From: Nemertoderma westbladi
Lineage: Eukaryota; Xenacoelomorpha; Nemertodermatida; Nemertodermatidae
DNA: 36,577 nt
Direction of reading: 5' to 3'
NCBI GenBank assembly: GCA_032718475.1
Contig: JAUCBJ010006128.1
Span: 1 to 36,577 of the forward strand
Part shown: in pieces, positions 21,145-30,552 of the stretch
Numbering within the stretch: the stretch's first letter is position 1
How the letters are laid out: every line of letters begins with the position of its first letter
Notes under the pieces: model-generated
Databases searched by the model: none
Told to the model about the DNA's origin: nothing
What the model saw: the letters and a program-made list of their open reading frames with translations, nothing else
Position numbers and translations under genes: made by a program

Positions 21145-21889
21145 AACAAGATTGGATAGTACTTAAGTCATATCTGAACCTATCTGAATCCATTCTGGAC
21201 CCAATCTCGAGAATTATGCCAAATCTGAACCCAATCTGAATCGAAAATTGAAAAAGGTTTGAAAATTATTAATTTTTGCATTAACAATTTTGAAAATTGA
21301 TGAAATTTTACATATATTTTTTCATATTTAAAATTGTGGGAAGCCGCAGCACTACTGCTGTATTGGGGACTACAGTTACTGCTGTATTGTATTGCTGTGC
21401 AAACGTTCACGTTATAGCTCACCGCAACCAGTAGGCAGTATCCCTCCCAACTGACAACTACAGAACTATGGCTGTATGGTGCTCGGGCCAGGTTGTACCA
21501 GGCACTAGTAACTTACCCAACGTTAGACCGAAAGCGAACTGCTACGAGAACTATACAGCCGTAGTTCTCTAGTTGTCAGTTGGGATACCACCTACCGGTA
21601 GACCGGCAGACTGGAGCTATAACGTTAACGACTGAACAGCAGTACAATAAAGGCAGCAACTCTAGTCCCCAATACAGCAGTAGTGCGGCGGCTCCACACA
21701 TTTAAATATGAAAAAAGGTATGTAAAATTTCTTCAAATTTCAAAATTGTTAATGCAAAAATAAATAATTTTCACCTCTTTTTCAATTTTCGATTCAAATT
21801 AGGTTCAGATTTGGTATAATTCTCGAGATTGGGTCCAGATTGGGTTCAGATTGGGTTCAGATATGACTAAAGTACTATCCAACAAGATT
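21145..21889. mobile_element. Palindromic foldback element with 9-bp target duplication
   Basis: The 727-bp body (21154-21880) is flanked by AACAAGATT at 21145-21153 and 21881-21889. It is nearly one long palindrome. The left arm starts GGATAGTACTTAAGTCATATCTGAACC, and the right arm read in reverse starts GGATAGTACTTTAGTCATATCTGAACCC. The arms keep matching for roughly 340 bp, through CACTACTGCTGTATTGGGGACTA and CCCAACTGACAACTA. The loop near 21480-21550 is short. A 9-bp duplication with long terminal inverted repeats is typical of Mutator-like MITEs, so that class is inferred. No coding capacity. The flanks rejoin into the minisatellite. Confidence 0.82.
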
Positions 21890-22001
21890 AACATTTAGTC
21901 TATCAACATTAACATTTAGCCTTGCAACATTCCCGGTAACATTTGGTCTATCAGCATTAACAATTAGCCTAGAGCAATATTAACATTTAGCCTATCAACA
22001 T

Positions 22002-23409
22002 TAACATTTTACGGAAGCCCATAGCGGCCAGGACACAAACATTAATGTGGGACACAAACATTAATGAGGGGCTCATTAATGAGGGACACAAACATTAATG
22101 AGGGACACAAACATTAATGAGGGACACAAACATTAATGAGGGACACAAACATTAATGAGGGACACAAACATTAATGAGGGACACAAACATTAATGAGGGA
22201 CACAAACATTAATGAGTGACACAAACATTAATGAGGGAAACAAACATTAATGAGGGACACAAACATTAATGAGGGACACAAACATTTATGAGGGGCACAA
22301 ACATTAATGAGGGACACAAACATTAATGAGGGACACAAACATTAATAAGGGACACAAACATTAATGGGGGACACCTTAATAGTTAATAGACACCTTAATA
22401 ATTTGTCTATGCCTAGGGGCCACACATATGCTTAATCCGGCTCTGGGGGGACACCTTAATAGGGGTCAATGCTTCCCAATGAATATTAATAAGGGCGATG
22501 GTGATGCTTGCCGTAAGACATTATTAGATATTGATTAGCAGGAAATCTAATACCGTGGGAACGTGACCTCTGGTAGAGCGGCGCTGTAGACAATTCCAAT
22601 TCCATGTAGTTGCAGAACGTAACTTGTGGATGCTTATTAATCTATTTTTATCTTTGTTGCCGTTGGAGGGTAATATAGGCCTACTGTGTGGGATAGGGAA
22701 AATGCTAGGTACTGCTAGTCGTAATAATGAAACAAGCAAAAATATGCAAATGAACAAAGATACTCTGATCAAGGTAAACAACATAAGCTTACTTTCAAAT
22801 ATGGAGATGGATGGAATATCTACCAGACTACTATTCCACTCCCGAACTACTTTAATCAAAGGTCACGTTCCCACGGTAGTAGTTTTTCAGTTAATCACTC
22901 AATATATACAGTATATCTAATAATGTCCGACGGCAAGCATCACCATCGCCCTTATTAATATTCATTGGGAAGCATTGACCCCTATTACTGTAAGGTGTCC
23001 CCCATTAATGTTTGTGCCCCTCATAAATGTTTGTGTCCCTCATTAATGTTTGTGTCCCTCATTAATGTTTGTGTCCCTCATTAATGTTTGTGTCCCTCAT
23101 TAATGTTTGTGTCCCTCATTAATGTTTGTGTCCCTCATTAATGTTTGTGTCCCTCATTAATGTTTGTGTCCCTCATTAATGTTTGTGTCCCTCATTAATG
23201 TTTGTGTCCCTCATTAATGTTTGTGTCCCTCATTAATGTTTGTGTCCCTCATTAATGTTTGTGTCCCTCATTAATGTTTGTGTCCCTCATTAATGTTTGT
23301 GTCCCTCATTAATGTTTGTGTCCCTCATTAATGTTTGTGTCCCTCATTAATGTTTGTGTCCCTCATTAATGTTTGTGTCCTGGCCGCTATGGGCTTCCGT
23401 AACATTTAA
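22002..23409. mobile_element. Foldback element with arms built of 19-bp tandem repeats
   Basis: A 1388-bp body (22012-23399) with inverted ends CGGAAGCCCATAGCGGCCAGG and CCTGGCCGCTATGGGCTTCCG. Each arm then carries a long array of the 19-bp unit GGGACACAAACATTAATGA (left about 22037-22374) or its complement (right about 22998-23383). Inward, both arms share GGGGTCAATGCTTCCCAATGAATATTAATAAGGGCGATGGTGATGCTTGCCG and CCGTGGGAACGTGACC. The central 290 bp is not inverted and codes nothing recognisable. Flanks TAACATTTTA (22002-22011) and TAACATTTAA (23400-23409) are a likely 10-bp duplication with one mismatch. The long, tandem-repeat-filled inverted repeats match Foldback-type architecture. Confidence 0.85.
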
Positions 23410-23445
23410 CCTATCAACAATAACATTATCATTCTATTAGCCGTT

Positions 23446-24535
23446 CGGATGAGGACAATTTTACGCACACTGAAACTCCTCCTACTGCACTAATACAGGT
23501 ATTGTTAACCGCAGTTGTAAAGAGAAAAATAATCAGAACCGTAACATTCTTTCATTCAACGAATACAGAATTTCTAAAGGGCAACAATGGAAAGAAGAGT
23601 GCCCGGGGGATTGCCGGCTCAAGCTCTGGCAATCGGGACGGGCGGGTTCTAGTGAAGTATCATTCGGGATTGGAATGATACATTGGAACAACGTTGATGA
23701 AAAATTAAAGGTACGACGCGGTAAGAGGGTAGCGTTATCAGTTAATGAAAATGATAAGTATACTGATTTGTTGAATAAGGCCCTAGATAAGTTGGAAGGC
23801 ATATTGTCCTGATTGTTATGATGAACATACAATTATGTCTTATTGATTAACATTTGAAAATGACATTACTGCGGAATTTCTTCCAGGTACGACGGACGTC
23901 TTTAATTTAAAAATATATAAGGCAAATGTCGGTAAACAGTACAGACGGATCACTCTGTATTTATGTTCCCTAGCTGATAGGAAGCTTTTGAAGGTATTCA
24001 AAGAGGAAAAGTTGATTCTGTGAGCGATGTGCAACAGGTAAATGAACAAGTATGTGAGAATAATACTGAAGTTCGAAACACAACTTTGGGACAACCAGAT
24101 AATCCCTTGAACTATCCGGTTTCTGGTAACGGTGAGGTCTTAACAGTGGGACAACAAGATAATCCAATTGTGCTTGGTTACCTTGATGAATATTTCCCAT
24201 TGCAGTATGTGTGTGAACTTAAACCTTTGCAATATGATAATATTGCAAGTTTTATTGATTCTGTATCTCACTCGGTTAATGAGGACATTCAAATATTTAT
24301 TACTGTCCGCCGAAGTGCATCATTGCAACATAATAATAAGCCTGTGGAATCGTGAGCGTGATAAAAATCCTGTGCCTGGGAAATTAGTTGTTAAATTATA
24401 TGGGAGAAGAAGCTATTGACACAGGGGCTATGGCAAAGGAATTTATAAATTCGTGTATTAAGGATATCGCGAGATCGCAACCTCCTGATTCGATGATACA
24501 TCAATATTTCTCAATAAAATTATGTTTAAAACAAA
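23446..24535 (+). pseudogene. HECT-domain-like protein gene, degraded
   Basis: Frames in order give GNRDGRVLVKYHSGLE, then WNNVDEKLKVRRGKRVAL with NDKYTDLLNKALDKLEG, and EFLPGTTDVFNLKIYKANVG with KQYRRITLYLC (about 23875-23965). After a low-complexity linker (24020-24355) follows ITVRRSASLQ...NRERDKNPVPGKLVVKLYGE(EAIDTGAMAKEFI) at about 24295-24445. The last segment is the beginning of a HECT fold ('LxVxFxGExGxDxGGxxREF'). Multi-copy invertebrate proteins with a HECT-like C-terminus have this layout. The distal HECT lobe with the catalytic Cys is absent; the similarity ends near 24535, just before the tRNA gene. At least four frameshifts or stops occur (about 23680, 23812, 24000, 24350). Family identification is from memory of motifs. 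Confidence 0.6.
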
Positions 24536-24551
24536 CTATTAAAAATGATTA

Positions 24552-24632
24552 TGGCAGCGGTGGGATTCGAACCCACGCCTCATTGAGACTGGAGCCTAAA
24601 TCCAGCGCCTTAGACCACTCGGCCACGCTACC
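24552..24632 (-). tRNA. tRNA-Leu (anticodon UAG)
   Basis: The minus strand folds as a complete 81-nt class II tRNA without an intron. The acceptor stem GGTAGCG (24632-24626) pairs with CGCTGCC (24559-24553) with one G-U, followed by discriminator A. The D region GTGGCCGAGTGGTCTAAGGCG supplies the A box. The anticodon arm CTGGA-TTTAGGC-TCCAG gives UAG, reading CUA. A variable arm TCTCAATGAGG follows, and the B box GGTTCGAATCC is perfect. TTTTT about ten bases downstream is a Pol III terminator. CCA is not encoded, as expected for a eukaryotic gene. The long variable arm and the A at the discriminator position support leucine rather than serine. Confidence 0.95.
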
Positions 24633-25046
24633 AGCTGAGAAAGTTGAGTTGTTATAAGCATGTTTTTTTGGTCGGCGTAGATTGTAGATAAAAATTCAAA
24701 AATTCTGAATCTGAATTTTACGTAGATTTTAGAAATGGAAATCGTAACATCATAATATCATAAGCTTGTTGCCTGCTTTTCTGTTTCTCTGCCTGTTGGT
24801 CTATCCGGAGTTGTGGCGGCAAAATTTTGACGTCAAGCCGGCATAAGCATTCTTCATGCACGCTCCATCACAACAAGCCGTATTGTAGATTGCATGGTGG
24901 TGGCGCAATATTTTTTGTTAAGCAGTCATAGCCTCTCAATATGCAATACAATTCAGCAGGCCGATTATATATAGGTAGACGGCTGTCTGTCTCTGTAAAC
25001 AAATAAATGAATTGTAGTTGAGCTGTTAATGCAACTTTAAGGAATG
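24633..25046. other. Spacer, nothing recognised
   Basis: AT-rich sequence upstream of the tRNA gene (on its 5' side) and left of the hammerhead unit. No repeats or coding signal found. Confidence 0.4.
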
Positions 25047-25201
25047 ATATTGTAATAAGTTGTTCAGAAATAGAAACCTGAACATATTAGCGCTACTGAA
25101 TAGGCCTGATAGGCCGAAACGTACGTATAGCGCTGGTTCAACAAACACCCCGGTGTCGCGCTTTCTCATTTTTTAAATTTCTGAACAACTTATTACAATA
25201 T
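25047..25201. mobile_element. Inverted-repeat unit carrying a hammerhead motif (Penelope-like remnant candidate)
   Basis: Perfect 25-bp inverted repeats, ATATTGTAATAAGTTGTTCAGAAAT at 25047-25071 and its complement at 25177-25201, enclose 105 bp with a hammerhead fold. The hammerhead is followed by GGTTCAACAAACACCCCGGTGTCGCGCTTTCTCATTTTT. Hammerheads with very short stem III next to such a tail are known from terminal regions of Penelope-like retroelements; that link is from established knowledge, the assignment here is inference. No reverse transcriptase or GIY-YIG endonuclease is present nearby. Confidence 0.55.
25089..25134 (+). ncRNA. Type I hammerhead ribozyme motif, one core mismatch
   Basis: Stem I AGCGCTA (25089-25095) pairs perfectly with TAGCGCT (25128-25134). 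The core CTGAATA (25096-25102) corresponds to CUGANGA with G8 changed to U. Stem II GGCC/GGCC (25103-25106 and 25112-25115) has loop TGATA. Then GAAA (25116-25119) and a two-base-pair stem III CG-TA-CG (25120-25125) precede the cleavage triplet GTA ending at 25127. Everything except position 8 fits a minimal type I hammerhead. G8 takes part in catalysis, so this copy is expected to be inactive or very slow. Such short stem III versions normally act as dimers. Confidence 0.72.
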
Positions 25202-27328
25202 TATTAAATAAACTATAAGAAAGTTCGAGCTGTCAGTTATATTCGATGAAAAATTCTGGGTTGGAGCAAGATAAATATGTTGAAAAATGCAAAAAAACAG
25301 AATAAATGTTGTAACCAAAAATAGAAACATGCTACTATATACGCTACACATACATCTTACATACACCCCCCCCCCCCCCCCACCAAACCTTCCCCCTCCC
25401 CCCATATTTTTTATTGATTGCCTATCTATTGCTTATTGATTTATTGATCTGCCTTCATACTGACATTCACTGAGTGTCATGTGTTGTGGACTGACTGGAG
25501 ACTATGGTTGTCAGATGTTGGAGGACCAGAGCACTACTTCAGCAGACTGGCAGATACAGCAGCCTATAGCCTCAATATATTATCTTTATACTGCAACGCA
25601 CGAACTAGATGCCCGACTGTCTTACTTCTATTTTCGATATCAGATGGGCATCATGGGCAAATCTGACAGTAGGCTGCTTCAGTAGGCCTACCGTAATAAA
25701 TATAATAGAGCCCATAATTATGATGCATATAAAGTCAATATAATTATTTTAACCCTTTACTAACCTGCATAATTTCGTAAATAAATTTCATAAATGCTCA
25801 TCTGACAAGTGAGTAGTTATATTTCATTCTTGTCACTTTTGTCTTTTTATGTCTGGCTGTTTGCATGACCAGTAACCCATTAGTTGCATCGGATTGCAGG
25901 ATATACCTCCATTAGAATGAGCATGCAAACTAAGTCTCAAAAGGTCATTACAGCTCCAGAGAATTTTGCTGTGAAAACTTTTGAGTTTGCTGATTATGTT
26001 TCCTTAAACTACTCTCTTCATTATGCAACCACTGGTGGATGCTAACCACATTACAAAACCCGCATCCTGGGAAATGAATTTACATATTGAATTGGTGGTC
26101 TACCTATTCGGAGTGCAATTTGCAATAATTCACAAATACATGGGAAATCCGGTATTAACTCCGGGCTTACTGCAATACACTACTAATTATTTTCAGCCCA
26201 GATTAAATACTTTTTGCCCAATATTATACATATTTTTATAACCAATATTTTGCCACCATACACCATAATAATACATATTTTCTTTGGATTTCTTAAGCAC
26301 ATTTCGTACGCATTAGGTTCACCAGAATGCTTAGGAGCACAAATTGACCAATAAAGCTTTTCATTACCATTGACAATTATAAAACACAGTCGCAAAATTC
26401 AGGTTCGTTGCACTTATGTTTCACCCAATTCTAATCTACAATTTTCTTAACTGACTCGTTCGCAAAATGCCAAGCATAACTCTTCCTAATCCAATTGTGA
26501 GGATATTGTCTTTTGTGGCCAGGTATTAATATGTTTCTTGTAACGAATTAAATTGAAAATCACAAAGCATTTTTCAAGGCGATCTGGGTTTACATACTGA
26601 ATACTGATACCGACATACTGATACTTTACGTACTGCTGAAAATAGATTTCGGCTGCTACCTCAATGGAGAGCCATGCCACAACATATATCAATAGTGAGC
26701 TTTTCGGCAAACAATGTAGAATAACTAAGTCCTGATGAAAATGCAAAGTACCCCCCACTGATAAAAGCTGGTTATTTTTTTCTGAGTAAGAATACTATTA
26801 TAACCATCCAATGTATATAAATTGGGAAACGTGCCTTCAAATTTGTTTTTAATTTTAGAGTCGAGAGTCGACCCACAACAAAAGAAAATATTTGGTAAAA
26901 TAATTTTTGGAATATCTGATAGTACATCTTTCTAGCTGGTATATGTGTATCAGAATTCCGACAGGATGTCTACATAGCTTTGTATAATTTAAAATTTAAA
27001 TATAAATTTAAAATTTCAGTATATTAATTGAAATCGCATGATTTTCAATTTTGGTTGACAAATTGTACCTATAAGACCTGGCTTCTTAGACTGATTTTTC
27101 AGATCTTAAAATACTGACCCAAAGTAGATTCGTAGTGGTCTATTTTAATATCAGTTCGCTGGATTAAGTGCATCCCATTTTAATATACAATTGCTGCACC
27201 ACCCACCTTTGAAGTTTCGTATTCAATTTTGCAAAATTGTACTCTGCAATGTGTTGGAACTTGTTTAAGTATTGATATTGATTCAAATTCAGTTTATTTT
27301 TTCCATCCTTTTATGCATAAAATTGCAC
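25202..27328. other. 2.1-kb spacer with a C16 tract, nothing recognised
   Basis: Contains C16 at 25366-25381 within a C-rich patch. Several short open frames (25479-25685, 26023-26241, minus 26183-26395, minus 26486-26758) show no motif or repeat. The remainder is AT-rich. Confidence 0.4.
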
Positions 27329-27538
27329 TTATGAGTGAAATGAAATTGATAGTAATGGTCCCGTTGTGCATGGTAATAGTTGCGATAAGATGGATAAGAT
27401 GTTGAACGTTTTAGCGGCGCTATCAGCTATCATTTGTCTGTGGATTTCCAGCTGACGAGGTGTCAAATGCTCGGTAACATAGACATCCTTTGGGAGGTAC
27501 CTATGGTTCTTGGTAGCAGAGTTTGGCTTAATGGCCAT
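27329..27538 (-). pseudogene. Possible LINE ORF1-type fragment
   Basis: The minus strand reads MAIKPNSATKNHRYLPKDVY followed by VTEHLTPRQLEIHRQM before losing structure. The segment 'xVYVTEHLTPRQLExHRQ' resembles the short conserved stretch found near the C-terminus of some LINE ORF1 proteins ('VFISExLTxxxxEL'). Only about 45 residues fit, there is no zinc knuckle, and the rest looks random. I treat it as a possible relic. Confidence 0.3.
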
Positions 27539-27987
27539 ACAGTTTCACAATTAGTGGGTGGGTTTTAGATGATTTACTTGTACTACTTTCATGATTACTT
27601 CCCACACAATAATGGTAGATATCCACTGAAGTCATCAGGAGACCCAGTTTACTTATTATTGCTGTCTGTAACACCCCTACGTTCATCTTCTGCCTTTTTG
27701 CTCTGGGATCCCATGTATTAGGATATTAGTGCAGCGAATGTATTGAGATAAGTCTTTTTTTAAAGCAGATATTTCAGAGATTAGACTAAGGATCAATTTT
27801 ACAGACTCTGTTATTTATTTGCTTCTGACCTTTTGTTAAATCCATAAGGGAGGATAGGATCTTATTGCTCACTGAATACCATGATGAGGGACACACAATC
27901 AATCTAAGATAGTTGAGTTAATCCACTACACGTTTCATGAAGTGTTGCATTGTTACATAATGTGGTAGTGTGAGTGTAGGTATGGTA

Positions 27988-28070
27988 CCGGTATAATAAT
28001 AATAATATTCTTTATTGAAGCCCATGCATGGCCCATAGAGCACATAATTGTTAAAATAAGGTAGCTCTTA
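27988..28070 (-). mobile_element. 3' end of a LINE or SINE-like element (antisense)
   Basis: Read on the minus strand, the segment gives GGGCCATGCATGGGCTTCAATAAAGAATATTATTATTATTATACC: a polyadenylation signal followed by an ATT-repeat tail, as at the 3' end of many invertebrate LINEs. The body further inside (towards 28300) is not recognisable. The SINE at 18163 also ends in ATT repeats. Confidence 0.45.
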
Positions 28071-28381
28071 AAAAAAATATTAAAATAATTAAGCTAGTAA
28101 AATATATTATATTAAGATGAGATTATATAATATACATTTGATTCTATAAATCAAACACTCAGTGTACTTTACAACAGTTTGTGTAATCAGATTCTGCAAT
28201 GGGTTTTTTTCCCAACTTCATTCTCCACATGATTTCTTACAGGTGGCTGGCTAACAAGCTGAGATCTAGCAGTTCCACAGTTCTTCTTATTCACTCTCTA
28301 TGCCAGAACTTGATCTTGTTCTCAACATGATTACCGCAATGCACCTGTGGTTTACAGTGAGATGTTGAGTTGATCATCGTT

Positions 28382-28606
28382 GTAAGCACCCCATAGGTCT
28401 GAAATCATTATGGTGCCAGATAGTATGCACTCAGTGATTATTGGAAGTAGGTCCACTTATAGTTTTGTAAGCAGCCCATATAGGTCTGAATTGGTTGTGA
28501 TACCAGGTAGTATGAACTCTGTGATTATTGGAAGTAGGTCACTTATAGTGTTATAAGCAGCCCATAATAGGTATGAAATGATTGTGCATTGTGGTACCAA
28601 GTAGTT
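28382..28606. repeat. Three imperfect tandem copies of an ~85-bp unit
   Basis: Units begin GTAAGCACCCCATAGGTCTGAAAT at 28382, GTAAGCAGCCCATATAGGTCTGAA at 28467 and ATAAGCAGCCCATAATAGGTATGAA at 28553. Each contains AGTATG..CTC(A)GTGATTATTGGAAGTAGGT(C)CACTTATAG or a decayed form. Divergence between copies is roughly 10-20 percent. No coding role seen. Confidence 0.85.
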
Positions 28607-28855
28607 CAACGTTCAACAAAAGGGTTACTTGAGGACCATCCTTGCGCTGAATATCATTGAATCTTACTATCTGCAACAATAATTCGCACAGAAACTATCT
28701 TCCAAAACCTAGTCATAATCTTTAAAAATTATGGGTTTCATGAACTTTGCTACTATACAATCATGGAAGGTGAGACCAGCTCTAGTTTCATTGTCAGAAT
28801 ATTGAGTTTTCCCAAACATGTACTGACTCGCTGTCTTTCAATTGGCTTGGGTTAA

Positions 28856-29074
28856 AAACGAAAATATGACGAGAACTACCCCAGGAAAGTACTGGAAACC
28901 GACAGCACCCATGTGAAAGTGACAACAATGATTCAGGGTGGACTGTGGTATTACCGCTGGCCAAGTCATGATGACACATTAAAATATCGATGTGAAGATA
29001 TTTTAATGGTCCCCAAGGAACCTTGTCCTATTGGAAATGGAAAGCGTGGTCAGTTCCAATTTATTGAACTGTAA
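28856..29074 (+). pseudogene. C-terminal SH3/Tudor-like domain fragment of a transposon-type protein
   Basis: A frame opens after a TAA at 28853-28855 and runs to TAA 29072-29074. It reads KYDENYPRKVLETDSTHVKV, then TTMIQGGLWYYRWPSHDDTL and KYRCEDILMVPKEPCPIGNG, ending KRGQFQFIEL. The pattern 'Y(D/E)xxxYPGxVxExxxxxVxVxxMxxxxxxxxWPxxxDxxxYxxxDI...GxRGQFxF' is a small beta-barrel domain common at the C-termini of multi-copy, transposon-linked proteins in invertebrates. The upstream part may continue in another frame at about 28830. No start codon or longer protein is present, so it is an orphan fragment. It could be the missing C-terminus of the family seen at 31910, which is unproven. Confidence 0.55.
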
Positions 29075-29629
29075 TAATGCTGTGTTGCATGAGTATATTT
29101 TATTTATATATATATATTATTTATTATATTGTATATTTTGTTGTTAATTGATTATGTATTAATTCTTCTAATAATAGTCTTAACTAAAATTTGTTTATTG
29201 ACTGTAAATAAATTACCGAAATAAAGTTACAACCATGAAGCATGACCAGAAATGAGTTATTGAGATATTCCATTAACGAAATGAGTTAAATAGCCTTCCT
29301 TCCATTGATTTTTTATAATAAATATGAAATGTCAACCAAGCTAAACCAGGATTTCATCTATATCCCATTTAGGCAAGCCATATACATACAACTTGATTCA
29401 GCCATATAACTTGAGTTGGCCTACTCCATATAGAAAGAGAGACCGCAGCTCTACCTACTACCTACCAACAGGCATCCCCCTGTTAGTCCCTGCTAATCAC
29501 TACTAGCCCAGTTACTTTTGAGCTAAATTCGGTTAGTTTCTGCTAAAATTAATTCTTAAATAATTAGTTCTATTAAAAGAACTAATATGGTGGTGATTTG
29601 GGGGCCATAAAAAATATGCCTAAAATAAT
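29075..29629. other. Spacer, nothing recognised
   Basis: Starts with a TATATATATATTATTTATTATATTG patch, then low-GC sequence with no open frame of interest. Nothing recognised. Confidence 0.4.
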
Positions 29630-29635
29630 ATATAT

Positions 29636-29765
29636 ATGCCTAGGAATATTATTTTTTCAGATAAAAAATTAGGAATAATTTTCCAGAAAAAAAAATTAGG
29701 AATATTTTTTCAGATAAAAATTTTTCCAGATAAAAATATTAGGAATACTTTTCCAGATAAAAAAA
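29636..29765. repeat. Short AT-rich minisatellite
   Basis: Four to five imperfect copies of a roughly 27-base unit, TTTTTCCAGATAAAAAATTAGGAATA, starting with CTAGGAATATTATTTTTTCAG and ending at CCAGATAAAAAAATC. It gives a Lys/Ile/Phe-rich open frame that is an artefact of the repeat. Confidence 0.75.
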
Positions 29766-30552
29766 TCACCACCAGAACGGTCTTAGATTTTGGGTCTTTG
29801 TTTTGTACTCACCCCTGTCTGACTGCTTGTTACTGACAAGACTGTAGAATTTTAAAGTACCGGTACTGGTACAAGAGCTGAGACCTGTCGACTGCTGTCA
29901 AGTCAGCAACAGAGCAGCAGAGCTAGTACTGTAACAAACACTGTAGTACCAGCACAGACTTATTTCTTTAGTTTGTAGTTAGTAAAGCTATAAGCATATG
30001 CGGAGTTGTAGGCTAGACATTCAGTATTTAGCTATTTTGCACTTAGCAACTCAGGGTTTTAAGTCTAAGGTTCCATGTCTTCTGGAAACCTTATTTACTT
30101 CAGCGCTATTAGGCCTACTGTGTTATAGCATGTCAGCTCAGCATATGTAACCATGGATTTGAATAATGGTTCACCTTCATTATGAGAACTATATATAAGA
30201 ACTATATACGTCATTTCTTAAATGCTGGTGTGGAAGAAATCAATTCAGTCTGTGTTTCTACTACGGCGAATACAAGTAACAGTACTGGTACCGGTAGCAG
30301 TAACATTACTTCAACTCCGAGTACTGGAGTACCGCGCAGTATTGGAACACCCAAACCCCCTGACGAGGAAAGCAACCAGCAGATAAACGGTTTTGGTACC
30401 GGTACCCGTAAGCGAGATTCTGGTTCTGCCAGCACTGGGACGGGGTCACTAAGGATGTTAGATTGCAAGCAACCATCTAAACAGGGGGCTAAACTTATCA
30501 TATATAAATATTGATATTATAAATTAGTTTTATTAATTAAATTAATTATTAA
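29766..30552. other. Spacer with a Ser/Thr/Gly-rich open frame
   Basis: Contains GTACCGGTACTGGTAC-type palindromes and a 110-codon plus-strand open frame at 30182-30514. Its product is dominated by Ser, Thr and Gly (NSTGTGSSNITSTPSTGVPR). The opposite strand is also open over nearly the same interval, which argues that composition rather than coding keeps it open. No domain recognised. Confidence 0.35.

Noticed and set aside
22524-22920. Overlapping open frames of 98 and 111 codons in the centre of the foldback element
   Set aside because: Both strands are open over the same DNA, the frames run into the inverted arms, and neither resembles a transposase.
22037-23383. CRISPR-like appearance of the 19-bp repeat arrays
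   Set aside because: Units are contiguous without spacers and the host is a eukaryote; they are tandem repeats in foldback arms.
28200-28320. Possible minus-strand piggyBac or zinc-finger tail
   Set aside because: A short minus-strand stretch hints at a zinc-finger end, but only about 25 residues fit and no cysteine pattern completes it.
30182-30514. 110-codon Ser/Thr/Gly-rich open frame
   Set aside because: Low complexity, and the opposite strand is also open over the same interval, which points to composition rather than selection.
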